Source: an uncultured Saprospiraceae bacterium
Lineage (GTDB): Bacteria > Bacteroidota > Bacteroidia > Chitinophagales > Saprospiraceae
Direction: 5' to 3'
Assembly: GCA_938016265.1 (NCBI GenBank)
Contig: CALLWB010000036.1
Location: 1-64,000, forward strand
Length of the DNA stretch: 64,000 nucleotides
Each line of letters opens with the position of its first letter. Positions within the stretch are counted from its first letter, which is position 1. Made by a program: the position numbers and the translations under genes. The notes below the pieces were generated by a model. The model was not told the DNA's origin. It saw only the letters and a program-made list of their open reading frames with translations, and searched no databases. Below are positions 46,460 through 54,725 of this stretch, one piece after another.

Positions 46460-46660
46460 TTATCCCATTCCGCAAGCAGGACAATCCTCATAAGTGTGGA
46501 TTACTTGATTGTTTGATTTCGTATGATTGGAATCGCAATTCTCATCGCAGGTTTCAAGGTGGACGTCCTTTTCAATTAGTTCTGTTTTATCGCAAGAAAC
46601 GGAGGTTGACATTAATACTCCAGCAGCTATAGCACTTAATAAAGACTTTGAAATTTTCAT
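46460..46660 (-). CDS. Small Cys-rich exported peptide, probable MNIO substrate (RiPP precursor)
   Basis: The 66-residue peptide has a hydrophobic signal-like N-terminus (about 1-22, AIAAGVLMSTSVSC, where Cys23 could be a lipobox Cys). It continues with a charged region containing Cys38 and Cys42 (ETCDENCDS), a linker, and a C-terminal DCPACGMG with Cys60 and Cys63. It directly precedes the MNIO gene, the usual arrangement for substrate and enzyme. Cys pairs spaced C-x3-C and C-x2-C are suitable modification sites. I infer it is modified on the C-terminal Cys motif and exported or membrane-attached; metal (perhaps copper) handling is a possible role. Confidence 0.75.
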   Translation of the reverse strand: MKISKSLLSAIAAGVLMSTSVSCDKTELIEKDVHLETCDENCDSNHTKSNNQVIHTYEDCPACGMG

Positions 46661-46723
46661 AATTTTATATTGTTTTTTTATTCAAAAACTGTTTATTTCC
46701 AACACTCATTATTAAAGACAGTG

Positions 46724-46741
46724 AACCATTTAAAAATGGTT
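46724..46741. promoter_or_regulatory. Palindrome between divergent peptide/MNIO and molybdoenzyme genes
   Basis: An 8-base perfect inverted repeat (aaccattt / aaatggtt) with a two-base spacer, about 64 bases upstream of the peptide gene. It may be an operator for one or both divergent genes; no regulator is encoded nearby. Confidence 0.3.
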
Positions 46742-46888
46742 GGGTGATCCTGCGAAATTGGTTAGGACTGATCATAGAGGTATGGATATTACGGTCGGGA
46801 ACACTATTAGGCCATCATCCACATTTCTTGGAAAAAATCCCTAATTTACGTCTTGTGCTATTCCTATAATACAACTATATCCATCAAA

Positions 46889-48982
46889 ATGCAAACACAC
46901 TATCGAACCTGCAACATCTGTGAAGCCCTCTGCGGCATAGAAATTCAACATGAAGGCCAAAACATTCTCTCTATAAAGGGAGATCCCAAAGATCCATTAT
47001 CAAGAGGCCATATCTGCCCGAAAGCAGTAGCATTACAAGATTTTTATGTAGATGAAGATCGACTAAGAGCTCCTCTGAAAAAAACAGCAGATGGGTTTAT
47101 CGAAATTAGCTGGGAGGAAGCATTTGAGATTACAACAAACAAAATTCTAGCGCTTCAAGAAAAGTATGGGAAGGATGCAGTAGCCGTTTTTCTAGGCAAC
47201 CCAAATGCGCATAACATGGGGAACCTGTTGTTCATGCGTCCATTTTATAAAGCATTAAGAACAAAGTCAAGATTTAGCGCTTCTTCTGTAGATCAGATGC
47301 CTCATCATGTCGCTGCTGTTCATATGTTAGGACATTCTTTGTTAAATCCTGTTCCAGATCTTGATCACACCAACTATCTGCTGGTTATGGGTGGTAACCC
47401 TCTGGTATCTAATGGAAGTATGATGGCCTCTCCTGATATTGCAAAACGACTAAGAGCCATTCGAGAAAGAGGAGGCAAAATAGTGGTGATCGATCCTAGG
47501 AGAACGGAGACAGCAAGAAAGGCAGATGAGCATTTATTCATAAAACCAGAATCCGACGCGATCTTTCTGTTATCCATGATCCATGTCCTTGTACAAGAAA
47601 ACAAGGTTCGATTAAATCATTTGGAAGATGCCCTAACTGGCCTAGAAGAAATAATAACATTAGTAAAGAAGTATCCACCTGAAAAAGCAGAGCAGATCAC
47701 TGGCATTAAAGCGGAAAAAATCCGATCCATTGCACTAGAAATGGCTGCTGCAGACAAAGCGGTACTGTATAGCCGAATGGGATTGAGTACACAAACATTT
47801 GGAGGACTTTGTATTTGGCTGACCAACGTTTTTAATATCTTAAATGGAAATTTTGATCGAGTAGGAGGGATGATGTTTCCAAGGCCTGCCATCGATCCAA
47901 TAACGTTTAGTCCGAAGAAAGGGAAACCTAAGTATGAATCTATCCCATTGTCTCGAGTACGAAAATTACCGAAATATCTTGGCGAGATACCAGCCGCTTC
48001 CCTAGCAGAAGAAATAGAAACGGAGGGAGAAGGACAAATCAAGGCACTCCTATGTATAGCGGGCAATCCAGTCCTTTCCGTACCTAATGGTAAAAGAGTG
48101 GAAAAGGCATTCGAAAAACTAGAGTTTATTGCTTGTGCCGATATTTATCTTACCGAGACCAGCAAACATGCAGACATCATTTTTCCTGCGACTAGTGGAT
48201 TGGAAATTTCACAATATGATATTACGTTTTTAAATTTAGCGATTCGAAACATTGCTAAATATTCTCCTGCATTATTCCCTAAAAAAGGAAATGTAAAACA
48301 CGATTGGGAGATTCTTGCTGAATTAACGGCAAGATTGAGAGGGGAGGAAAATCCAGGCCATACTCCTGAGATGTATGTCGAAATGGCCTTGGGCATGGGA
48401 CATTATGCAAAAGAAGGATTGAGTCTTGAAAAACTAAAAGCACATCCTCACGGTATAGATCTAGGCCCACTAACTCCCTGTCTTAAAGATCGCCTACAAA
48501 CAGATGACGACACCATTAGACTAGCACCGACCGTTTTTTTGGAGGACTTAAAGAGACTAGATGAATCAATAAATATAAGCAATTCGCAGCCTGATTTTCC
48601 CTACCAAATGATTGGCCGACGTTTGCTAAGACAACACAACACCTGGACGCATAACTCGCACCGCTTATCCAAGGGGAAAAACGAATGTACTTTAATGATT
48701 AATCCTAAAGACGCGAACAAGATTGGAATCACCTCTGGAAATACAGTCCTAGTAAAATCAAGAATCGGAGAAATCAAAGTAGAAGCAGAAGTAACTGATG
48801 AAATTATGGCAGGGGTCGTCAGTTTACCTCAAGGATTTGGAGCAGGCAAAAAATCAAAAATGAAAATTGCAACAGCACAAAACAGCGTCAGTATCAATGA
48901 TCTCACAGACGATTTAAGAGTGGATACCCTTACCGGGAATGCTGCTTTGAATGGAGTTAGAGTACAGGTATTGAAGTTATAA
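46889..48982 (+). CDS. Molybdopterin-dependent oxidoreductase (DMSO reductase superfamily)
   Basis: The 697-residue enzyme has an N-terminal [4Fe-4S] site C8-x2-C11-x3-C15-x27-C43, a molybdopterin guanine dinucleotide-binding core (MGGNPLVSNGSMMASPDI, VIDPRRTETARKADEHLFIKPESDA) and a C-terminal molydop-binding barrel (about 575-697, MINPKDANKIGITSGNTVLV). No Tat signal precedes the Fe-S site, so it is predicted to be cytoplasmic. The residue that would bind Mo lies in the stretch ASSVDQMPHH, with no Cys or selenocysteine seen, so the substrate is unclear. The ATG at 46889 is preferred to an in-frame TTG at 46853. The gene is divergent from the MNIO pair; no electron-transfer partner is adjacent. 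Confidence 0.9.
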   Translation: MQTHYRTCNICEALCGIEIQHEGQNILSIKGDPKDPLSRGHICPKAVALQDFYVDEDRLRAPLKKTADGFIEISWEEAFEITTNKILALQEKYGKDAVAVFLGNPNAHNMGNLLFMRPFYKALRTKSRFSASSVDQMPHHVAAVHMLGHSLLNPVPDLDHTNYLLVMGGNPLVSNGSMMASPDIAKRLRAIRERGGKIVVIDPRRTETARKADEHLFIKPESDAIFLLSMIHVLVQENKVRLNHLEDALTGLEEIITLVKKYPPEKAEQITGIKAEKIRSIALEMAAADKAVLYSRMGLSTQTFGGLCIWLTNVFNILNGNFDRVGGMMFPRPAIDPITFSPKKGKPKYESIPLSRVRKLPKYLGEIPAASLAEEIETEGEGQIKALLCIAGNPVLSVPNGKRVEKAFEKLEFIACADIYLTETSKHADIIFPATSGLEISQYDITFLNLAIRNIAKYSPALFPKKGNVKHDWEILAELTARLRGEENPGHTPEMYVEMALGMGHYAKEGLSLEKLKAHPHGIDLGPLTPCLKDRLQTDDDTIRLAPTVFLEDLKRLDESINISNSQPDFPYQMIGRRLLRQHNTWTHNSHRLSKGKNECTLMINPKDANKIGITSGNTVLVKSRIGEIKVEAEVTDEIMAGVVSLPQGFGAGKKSKMKIATAQNSVSINDLTDDLRVDTLTGNAALNGVRVQVLKL

Positions 48983-49264
48983 ATAACAGTTGGAAAAACA
49001 AACAAGGAACCAAAGAATACCCAACACAAACTCAGCGACAGAAAACAAGAAAACAAGGTTACCAATATCCCAGGAACCCCACCAATGGATTAGCAGATGG
49101 AATCTGTATTTCTAAAAGAATTTCAAAAACGAATGAATCGTTCTTGTGCGAGAATGATTGAAGCGATTTGCTGGAACATCCTACAGCTTTCAATAAGTGA
49201 GATAACACTGAATTTTTTCGTAATTTAGTATCTTAAATTCTCCACAACCTATTAACAACCAGAT

Positions 49265-52200
49265 ATGTTATTCCTAAGAAAAACAATAATTCATATCCTG
49301 CTGATTCTAGTCCTAAGTTATCAGTTATCTGCCCAAAACACTGCAAACCCTAACGCTTCTCAGGAGACAAAACAAATCCTTCAGTACCTGGATGGATTAA
49401 AAAATAACACCACCAACAACTTGCTCCTAGGGCAGAATTTAGGACATGGTGGAGGGATGATGCCAGGTTGGACACTCGGCTATGATGCCTTTGTCGGAGA
49501 ACTCTACAATCAAACAGGAAAATGGGTAGGATTGATAGGCGGTGACTACGGCTTGGACCCAAACCACAATGTCGCCAATACGAATCAACTGCTAACAGAC
49601 TATTGGAATGCCGGAGGACTGGTCACCCTTTCCTGGCATTTCGACAACCCATGGACTGGCGGCAATTCCTGGGACACCAACCAAGGAGAAAATTTGTACG
49701 ACCTAATCACCCCAGGGAATGCCGCTTACACCAACTGGCAAGCGCAACTTCAAGAAGTAGCCAACGCCCTCAAACCATTGAGGAATGCAGGTGTCACTGT
49801 TTTGTGGAGGCCTCTTCATGAAATGAATGGGGATTGGTTTTGGTGGGGCAAAAAAACGACGACCAACCATGAAGCGGCTTTTATTGATCTTTATAGGAAT
49901 ATGTTCGATTACCTTAGCAATACAGAAGGACTCGACAATTTGTTATGGGTTTTTTCTACAGCCAATAGTTACGATCAGAATTTACTCAATTATTATCCAG
50001 GAGCTGGTTATGTAGATATCACTGGAATTGATATTTATGAGGATAATGTGAATTCGTATTTTCCTTCAAGAGATTATCAGGATTTGCAGTCATTAGGCCA
50101 TCCAATGGGACTAACAGAGTTCGGGCCAACAATCAGCACGACGAACGGTACGTTTGACAATCGCCAACTCGTCTCCAACATTAAAAGCAAGTATCCTGAC
50201 TTCGTTTTCTCCCTGACCTGGCATGACTGGTTTGATGGAAATGACCGCGTAGAAATTTCCATTGCCGCCAATCAGTTTGCCAATGAAACATTTGCAGATC
50301 CTTGCGTTATTACCAGAGAAGAAATCGACTACACCAACTCAAACTCTTGTGATGAATGGGAACTCGTCTGGCAGGACGAATTTGACGGAACTGCTCTTTC
50401 GGATACCTGGTACAGGGAGCAGGGCAACCACGGGTGGGGCAACAATGAATTGCAAAATTACACCGACTCCCCTAACAATGCATTTGTCCAGAACGGAACA
50501 CTAAATATTGTAGCCAGAGAACCCAGCCCCGGAAGTTACACCTCTGCCAGAATCATCTCAAAAGATAAAGCGGAATGGAAATATGCGCGCGTAGAAGCAA
50601 GTATCAAACTCCCCATTGGCCAAGGTATCTGGCCGGCTTTCTGGATGATGCCAACCGACTCTCCCTACGGACTTTGGCCAAGGAGTGGTGAGATTGATAT
50701 CATGGAATATTTAGGACATCAGCCCAATCGAGCACACACCACTTGCCACTTTGGAAATTCTTCAACAAACAAAGGACAATTGGGCAATTCTTATGATTTA
50801 CCTTCCGGGAATTATCCAGATAATTTTCATTTGTTTGCTATAGAATGGTCGGAAAATGAAATCCTGTGGTTTATTGATGGGGTGCAGGTGCATAGTGCTA
50901 ATAATACAGAGGTCGCTCCATTTCAATGGCCGTTTGATTCGCGATTTCATTTGCTTTTGAATGTTGCTGTGGGAGGAAATTGGCCGGGGAGTCCGGACAA
51001 TACCACCATTTTTCCTCAGACAATGGAAGTTGATTATGTCCGGGTATATCAAAAACCGCAAGACTTTGTGATTCGGGGCAATACAAGTTTGTTTCCTATG
51101 AACTCGGGAGAGGTGTATTCCCTACCAGCAATTCCTGGTGCACAATATAGCTGGACGGTTCCTTCCTGTGCCACTTTTGTTTCTGGCCAAGGAACCAATC
51201 AAATCGTAGTGGACTGGTTGGATGGAGGTGGGGAAATCCAAGCAGAAATGGAGTTGGATTGCGGTACTTATTACTTGTCTTTACCCATAGAGGTAACCAA
51301 TAATCTGCTCATAAATCCCGGTTTTGAAGACGATTTGAGCGGGTATTTCTTAAATTTTTACAATGGAGCACAAGCAAGTTTTTATTTGACAGATCCCTCG
51401 CCATATGCTGGAAATGCTAGCTTTTGTGCAGATATTACCCAACTGGGTAGCGACTGGTGGAACGCTCAATTACTACCAAATCCAGTTGCTGTGATGGGAG
51501 GGGAGACTTACCACCTGTCCTTTTATGCAAAAGCAGATGCAAACAACCGGCAAATGACAGTCAGTTTTAGGAATACAGATGGTCATGTTACGCTAGCCAG
51601 TTTTCCAGTTTCCTTGACAGACAGTTGGGCATTCTATGATTATTATTTTACTCCAACTACAAATGTTGCTGCGCTAAGTACTGATTTTAACTTAGGGTTG
51701 GAGACGGGGACTTATTGTTTTGATGAAGTCAGGTTTGATCGTCCAGGACCAGTAGTGGCCGATTGTCAGCCTTGTATTGACACGGATATCCGTTTATGGT
51801 TGGAAGGCGCCTATGATGCGGCCGCCAATCAAATGACCAACCAACTATACAATAACAATCTGTTGCCCAGCCTACAACCATACAGTGCCAGCCCCTGGAA
51901 CTACAATGGGCAAGAAGGAAGCGGATGGTCAACAGGCGATTATTTTGCAGAGGTGGTAGATTGGGTATTGGTTTCTGTTCGATCTGGGGTTGATCCGAGT
52001 ACTACGGTTGCAAAACGAGCTGCCTTGTTGAGGAAAGACGGTCGGCTAGTTTTTCCAGGAGGATGTTTCACCTCTGATCAATTGACTAATAGTAGTTATT
52101 ACCTATTAATAGAACATCGAAATCATATTGGTGTGTTGTCTCCAAATCCAATTCCGGTAAATAATGGACGATTAGTTTACAATTTCCAGAATCAGGATGG

Positions 52201-52453
52201 GTATTCAGTAAATGCCTCGGTAAGTCAGAAGGAGTTGCTTCCTGGTATTTGGGGGTTGTTTGCAGGAGATATCGATCAATCTGATTTCCCTAGTTATGAT
52301 GTGAATGCCCTGGACAAGACTGTATGGAATTTAGACAACGGACTGTTCAATTTGTACTTGCCAACGGATGTTAATATGGATGGAGATGTGAATGCCGCCG
52401 ATAAGTTGATCTGGCAGTACAATTCGGGGGTGTTTTCTGGTGTGCCTAAGTAA
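49265..52453 (+). CDS. Secreted bifunctional glycoside hydrolase, GH26 + GH16, with C-terminal module (copy 2)
   Basis: The 1062-residue protein has a signal peptide (1-23). A GH26 domain (about 28-340) has acid/base Glu186 in WRPLHEMNGDWFWWG and nucleophile Glu285 in GLTEFGPT, which resembles beta-mannanases. A GH16 domain (about 362-597) has EIDIME (Glu476, Asp478, Glu481), the extra-Met form seen in laminarinases. A beta domain (about 600-680) and a CBM4/9-like jelly roll (about 684-830, NPGFEDDLSGYF) precede the C-terminal HRNH/dockerin-like module (839-1062). It probably degrades mixed algal or fungal mannan and beta-1,3-glucan outside the cell. The module replaces a T9SS tail. No SusC/SusD pair is adjacent, so this is not a classical PUL. 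Confidence 0.92.
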   Translation: MLFLRKTIIHILLILVLSYQLSAQNTANPNASQETKQILQYLDGLKNNTTNNLLLGQNLGHGGGMMPGWTLGYDAFVGELYNQTGKWVGLIGGDYGLDPNHNVANTNQLLTDYWNAGGLVTLSWHFDNPWTGGNSWDTNQGENLYDLITPGNAAYTNWQAQLQEVANALKPLRNAGVTVLWRPLHEMNGDWFWWGKKTTTNHEAAFIDLYRNMFDYLSNTEGLDNLLWVFSTANSYDQNLLNYYPGAGYVDITGIDIYEDNVNSYFPSRDYQDLQSLGHPMGLTEFGPTISTTNGTFDNRQLVSNIKSKYPDFVFSLTWHDWFDGNDRVEISIAANQFANETFADPCVITREEIDYTNSNSCDEWELVWQDEFDGTALSDTWYREQGNHGWGNNELQNYTDSPNNAFVQNGTLNIVAREPSPGSYTSARIISKDKAEWKYARVEASIKLPIGQGIWPAFWMMPTDSPYGLWPRSGEIDIMEYLGHQPNRAHTTCHFGNSSTNKGQLGNSYDLPSGNYPDNFHLFAIEWSENEILWFIDGVQVHSANNTEVAPFQWPFDSRFHLLLNVAVGGNWPGSPDNTTIFPQTMEVDYVRVYQKPQDFVIRGNTSLFPMNSGEVYSLPAIPGAQYSWTVPSCATFVSGQGTNQIVVDWLDGGGEIQAEMELDCGTYYLSLPIEVTNNLLINPGFEDDLSGYFLNFYNGAQASFYLTDPSPYAGNASFCADITQLGSDWWNAQLLPNPVAVMGGETYHLSFYAKADANNRQMTVSFRNTDGHVTLASFPVSLTDSWAFYDYYFTPTTNVAALSTDFNLGLETGTYCFDEVRFDRPGPVVADCQPCIDTDIRLWLEGAYDAAANQMTNQLYNNNLLPSLQPYSASPWNYNGQEGSGWSTGDYFAEVVDWVLVSVRSGVDPSTTVAKRAALLRKDGRLVFPGGCFTSDQLTNSSYYLLIEHRNHIGVLSPNPIPVNNGRLVYNFQNQDGYSVNASVSQKELLPGIWGLFAGDIDQSDFPSYDVNALDKTVWNLDNGLFNLYLPTDVNMDGDVNAADKLIWQYNSGVFSGVPK
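51779..52450 (+). other. C-terminal HRNH/dockerin-like module, copy 2
   Basis: Encodes about 224 residues. Landmarks: LWLEGAYD, VDWVLVSVR, IEHRNHIGVLSP, FAGD, DVNMDGDVNAADKLIW. Closest to copy 3. Confidence 0.7.
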
Positions 52454-52600
52454 TGGTTAATGGAAAATAGTTAATAGTTATTGGTTGGATTGGTTAATAG
52501 TTAATGGTTAATTCGATTGGTTGAGCGTTCAAAAAGCAAGCCTACCCTTACACCATTAACCAACCCCTACTAACCAATTCCCAATTTTTGATTTAAATGC
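52454..52600. repeat. TTAATGGTTA-type short repeats
   Basis: Several variants of GGTTAAT/AGTTAAT/GATTGGTTAAT follow the stop codon of the glycoside hydrolase. Inverted forms (ACCATTAACCAA, CTAACCAATT) occur 60-100 bases further on, so the RNA could fold into a terminator-like structure. Confidence 0.5.
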
Positions 52601-52700
52601 TTGATTTAGAAGGGTAAGAAACGTATTTTTTATGTTGAAACATTGTGCACTACTTAAAATGGAAGATTGTATCTTCGTCTGAAAATCAATCTCTTATAAA

Positions 52701-54626
52701 ATGACTAAATTACATTTTCTTTTCGTTGTAGTAGGTGTTTTACTGGTTGGGTTCTTAGGAGCTCAAGATCTTTCACAAGGACTTTTGGTAAATGATTTGA
52801 CGCTTCGGCCGATGCAACCCAAACTAAAACCTGCTTATCTGGACACAATTATTGACCCCTCTTTTGGCACAACCATTCGCAGGATTACAGACGCCGGACC
52901 TGGCAATCGGATAAAACCGATGTACAGCACTATTCAAGCTTGGAATGCAGATGAATCATTGATGATTGTGTATGATCAATCGGTCGGCGATCACATACTT
53001 ATGGATGGAATGACCTATGCTTATATCAGGCATTTAACTGACTTTGTTCCTAGGGATCTGGAACAAATTTTTTGGGATTTTAATGACCCGAATGTGTTTT
53101 ATTATATGGATCGATTCACCTACAATTTTACCAAGTATTTTGTGGACACTCAGACGAAACAAGTGCTTGCGGATTTGGTCGCCTTGACAGGATGTACCTC
53201 TGGAATGAATATGGGCAATGATGTTCAGATGATGTCCTGGGATTCTGATGTGTTTGGTTTCCGGTGTGGGAATTCAGAAATTTATTATTACCGTATTTCT
53301 ACCAACCAACTAGTACAGGTCAATACTTCAAATGTTAATTATACAGCACCAATGCCAGGGCCATCAGGACAAAATTTCTATCACCAGCGAAGCGTATACA
53401 ATGCCGCTGGCAATTTGACGTATACCTTGAATGAAAGTAGTGGAGAACATTCTTGCCTTGGTAAACTTCCAAATGGAAATGATGCTCATTTTGCTGTCGC
53501 GTTCGCCAACGGCCCTAACGGAGGATGTGGTGGCAATCTTGTAGCACACGACCTCACCACAGGTGCCTGCTTCTCCGTGATCAGTGAAGGCCAGGGCTAC
53601 GATTATTCCAAATCAGGAACACACATTTCCGCACTCGCCCACAAAAATACAGAAGGTGGCTGGGTCGCAGCTTCAATGATCGGCTTCCAACAAGATGGAC
53701 AAGCATTGTTAGACCAAGAGTTGATCATCGCTAAAGCCGAACAAGGAAATATAAAGGTCTGCCGAATTGGACACCATAGAAGCGATGAAGATTTTCCGCA
53801 TGACTATTGGGGCGAGCCACATGCTGTCATTAGTCCTACTGGGACTCGTGTATTGTTTGGTTCTGACTGGAGTGGGGCAGAAGATGGGGAATCTATAGAT
53901 TGTTATGTGGTGGAGCTTCCAGCGTTCTCGGGACCGCCAAGCAATGATTGTGTCAACCTGGATTTGAAAATCTGGCTGGAAGGAGCTTATGACGCTGCTA
54001 GCAATTCTATGAACAATCAATTGTACAATAATGCCTTGCTTCCTAACAATCAACCCTTCAATGTTGCTCCTTGGAATTATGCGGGTACGGAAGGATCGGG
54101 ATGGACCATTTCTGACTATGATGTGAATACGGTAGATTGGGTGTTGATTTCTCTGCGAACAAGCATTGATCCTGCGTCTACTGTAGCCAGAAAAGCAGCT
54201 TTGGTAAGACGGGATGGCCAAATCATTTTGGCAGACGATTGTTTTACGGATAGTGATTTGCAAGGAGGTAGCTACTATATACAAATTGAGCATAGAAATC
54301 ACGTTGGTGTTATGACGCCTGCTACAGTATCCATTTCTAGTAGTACACTAACCTACAATTTTCAGAATCAGGATTCTTATGTGACCAATTCTTCTACTGG
54401 GCAGAAGGAAGTAGAAGCTGGGGTTTGGGCGTTGATAGCAGGAGATGTTGGTCAGGATTTGCCAAGTTACGATGTCAACGCAAATGACAGATCACTCTGG
54501 GAGGTAGACAACGGACTGTTTAATCTATACTTGCCAACGGACATAAATATGGACGGGGATGTAAATGCTGCCGATAAGTTGATGTGGGGATATAATTCTG
54601 GTTTCTTTTCCGGTGTACTGAGGTAA
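52701..54626 (+). CDS. Secreted beta-propeller-like protein with C-terminal module (copy 3)
   Basis: The 641-residue protein has a signal peptide (1-20) and a large domain (about 35-410) with repeated patterns of a WD40-like or oligogalacturonate-lyase-like propeller: IRRITDAGPGN, IQAWNADESLMIVYDQ, EPHAVISPTGTRVLFGSDW. The HRNH/dockerin-like module (about 421-641) follows; it is very similar to that of the preceding gene, including DINMDGDVNAADKLMWGYN. The similarity points to module duplication or shuffling between neighbours. The role may be carbohydrate or calcium-linked binding, but no catalytic residues can be named. It follows the glycoside hydrolase gene by about 250 bases. Confidence 0.8.
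   Translation: MTKLHFLFVVVGVLLVGFLGAQDLSQGLLVNDLTLRPMQPKLKPAYLDTIIDPSFGTTIRRITDAGPGNRIKPMYSTIQAWNADESLMIVYDQSVGDHILMDGMTYAYIRHLTDFVPRDLEQIFWDFNDPNVFYYMDRFTYNFTKYFVDTQTKQVLADLVALTGCTSGMNMGNDVQMMSWDSDVFGFRCGNSEIYYYRISTNQLVQVNTSNVNYTAPMPGPSGQNFYHQRSVYNAAGNLTYTLNESSGEHSCLGKLPNGNDAHFAVAFANGPNGGCGGNLVAHDLTTGACFSVISEGQGYDYSKSGTHISALAHKNTEGGWVAASMIGFQQDGQALLDQELIIAKAEQGNIKVCRIGHHRSDEDFPHDYWGEPHAVISPTGTRVLFGSDWSGAEDGESIDCYVVELPAFSGPPSNDCVNLDLKIWLEGAYDAASNSMNNQLYNNALLPNNQPFNVAPWNYAGTEGSGWTISDYDVNTVDWVLISLRTSIDPASTVARKAALVRRDGQIILADDCFTDSDLQGGSYYIQIEHRNHVGVMTPATVSISSSTLTYNFQNQDSYVTNSSTGQKEVEAGVWALIAGDVGQDLPSYDVNANDRSLWEVDNGLFNLYLPTDINMDGDVNAADKLMWGYNSGFFSGVLR
53961..54623 (+). other. C-terminal HRNH/dockerin-like module, copy 3
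   Basis: Encodes about 221 residues. Landmarks: IWLEGAYD, VDWVLISLRT, IEHRNHVGVMTP, AGD, DINMDGDVNAADKLMW. Confidence 0.7.
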
Positions 54627-54725
54627 CTATTTGTTAATTGTTAATGGTTGGATTGGTTAATGGGATTGTAAAATTAAGAACTAACGATTAACCAGTTTTA
54701 CCATTAACAAATAACCAATCCCTAT
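54627..54725. repeat. TTAATGGTTA-type repeats with inverted partner
   Basis: TTGTTAATGGTTGGATTGGTT-like sequence is matched in inverted form by ACCATTAACAAATAACCAATCC before 54722. It lies between convergent genes and overlaps the end of the leftward gene; it could serve both as terminator. Confidence 0.5.

Noticed and set aside
53709..54302. 197-codon - strand frame inside the copy-3 gene
   Set aside because: Antisense shadow; no signal peptide or domain, and the + strand frame is a recognisable secreted protein.
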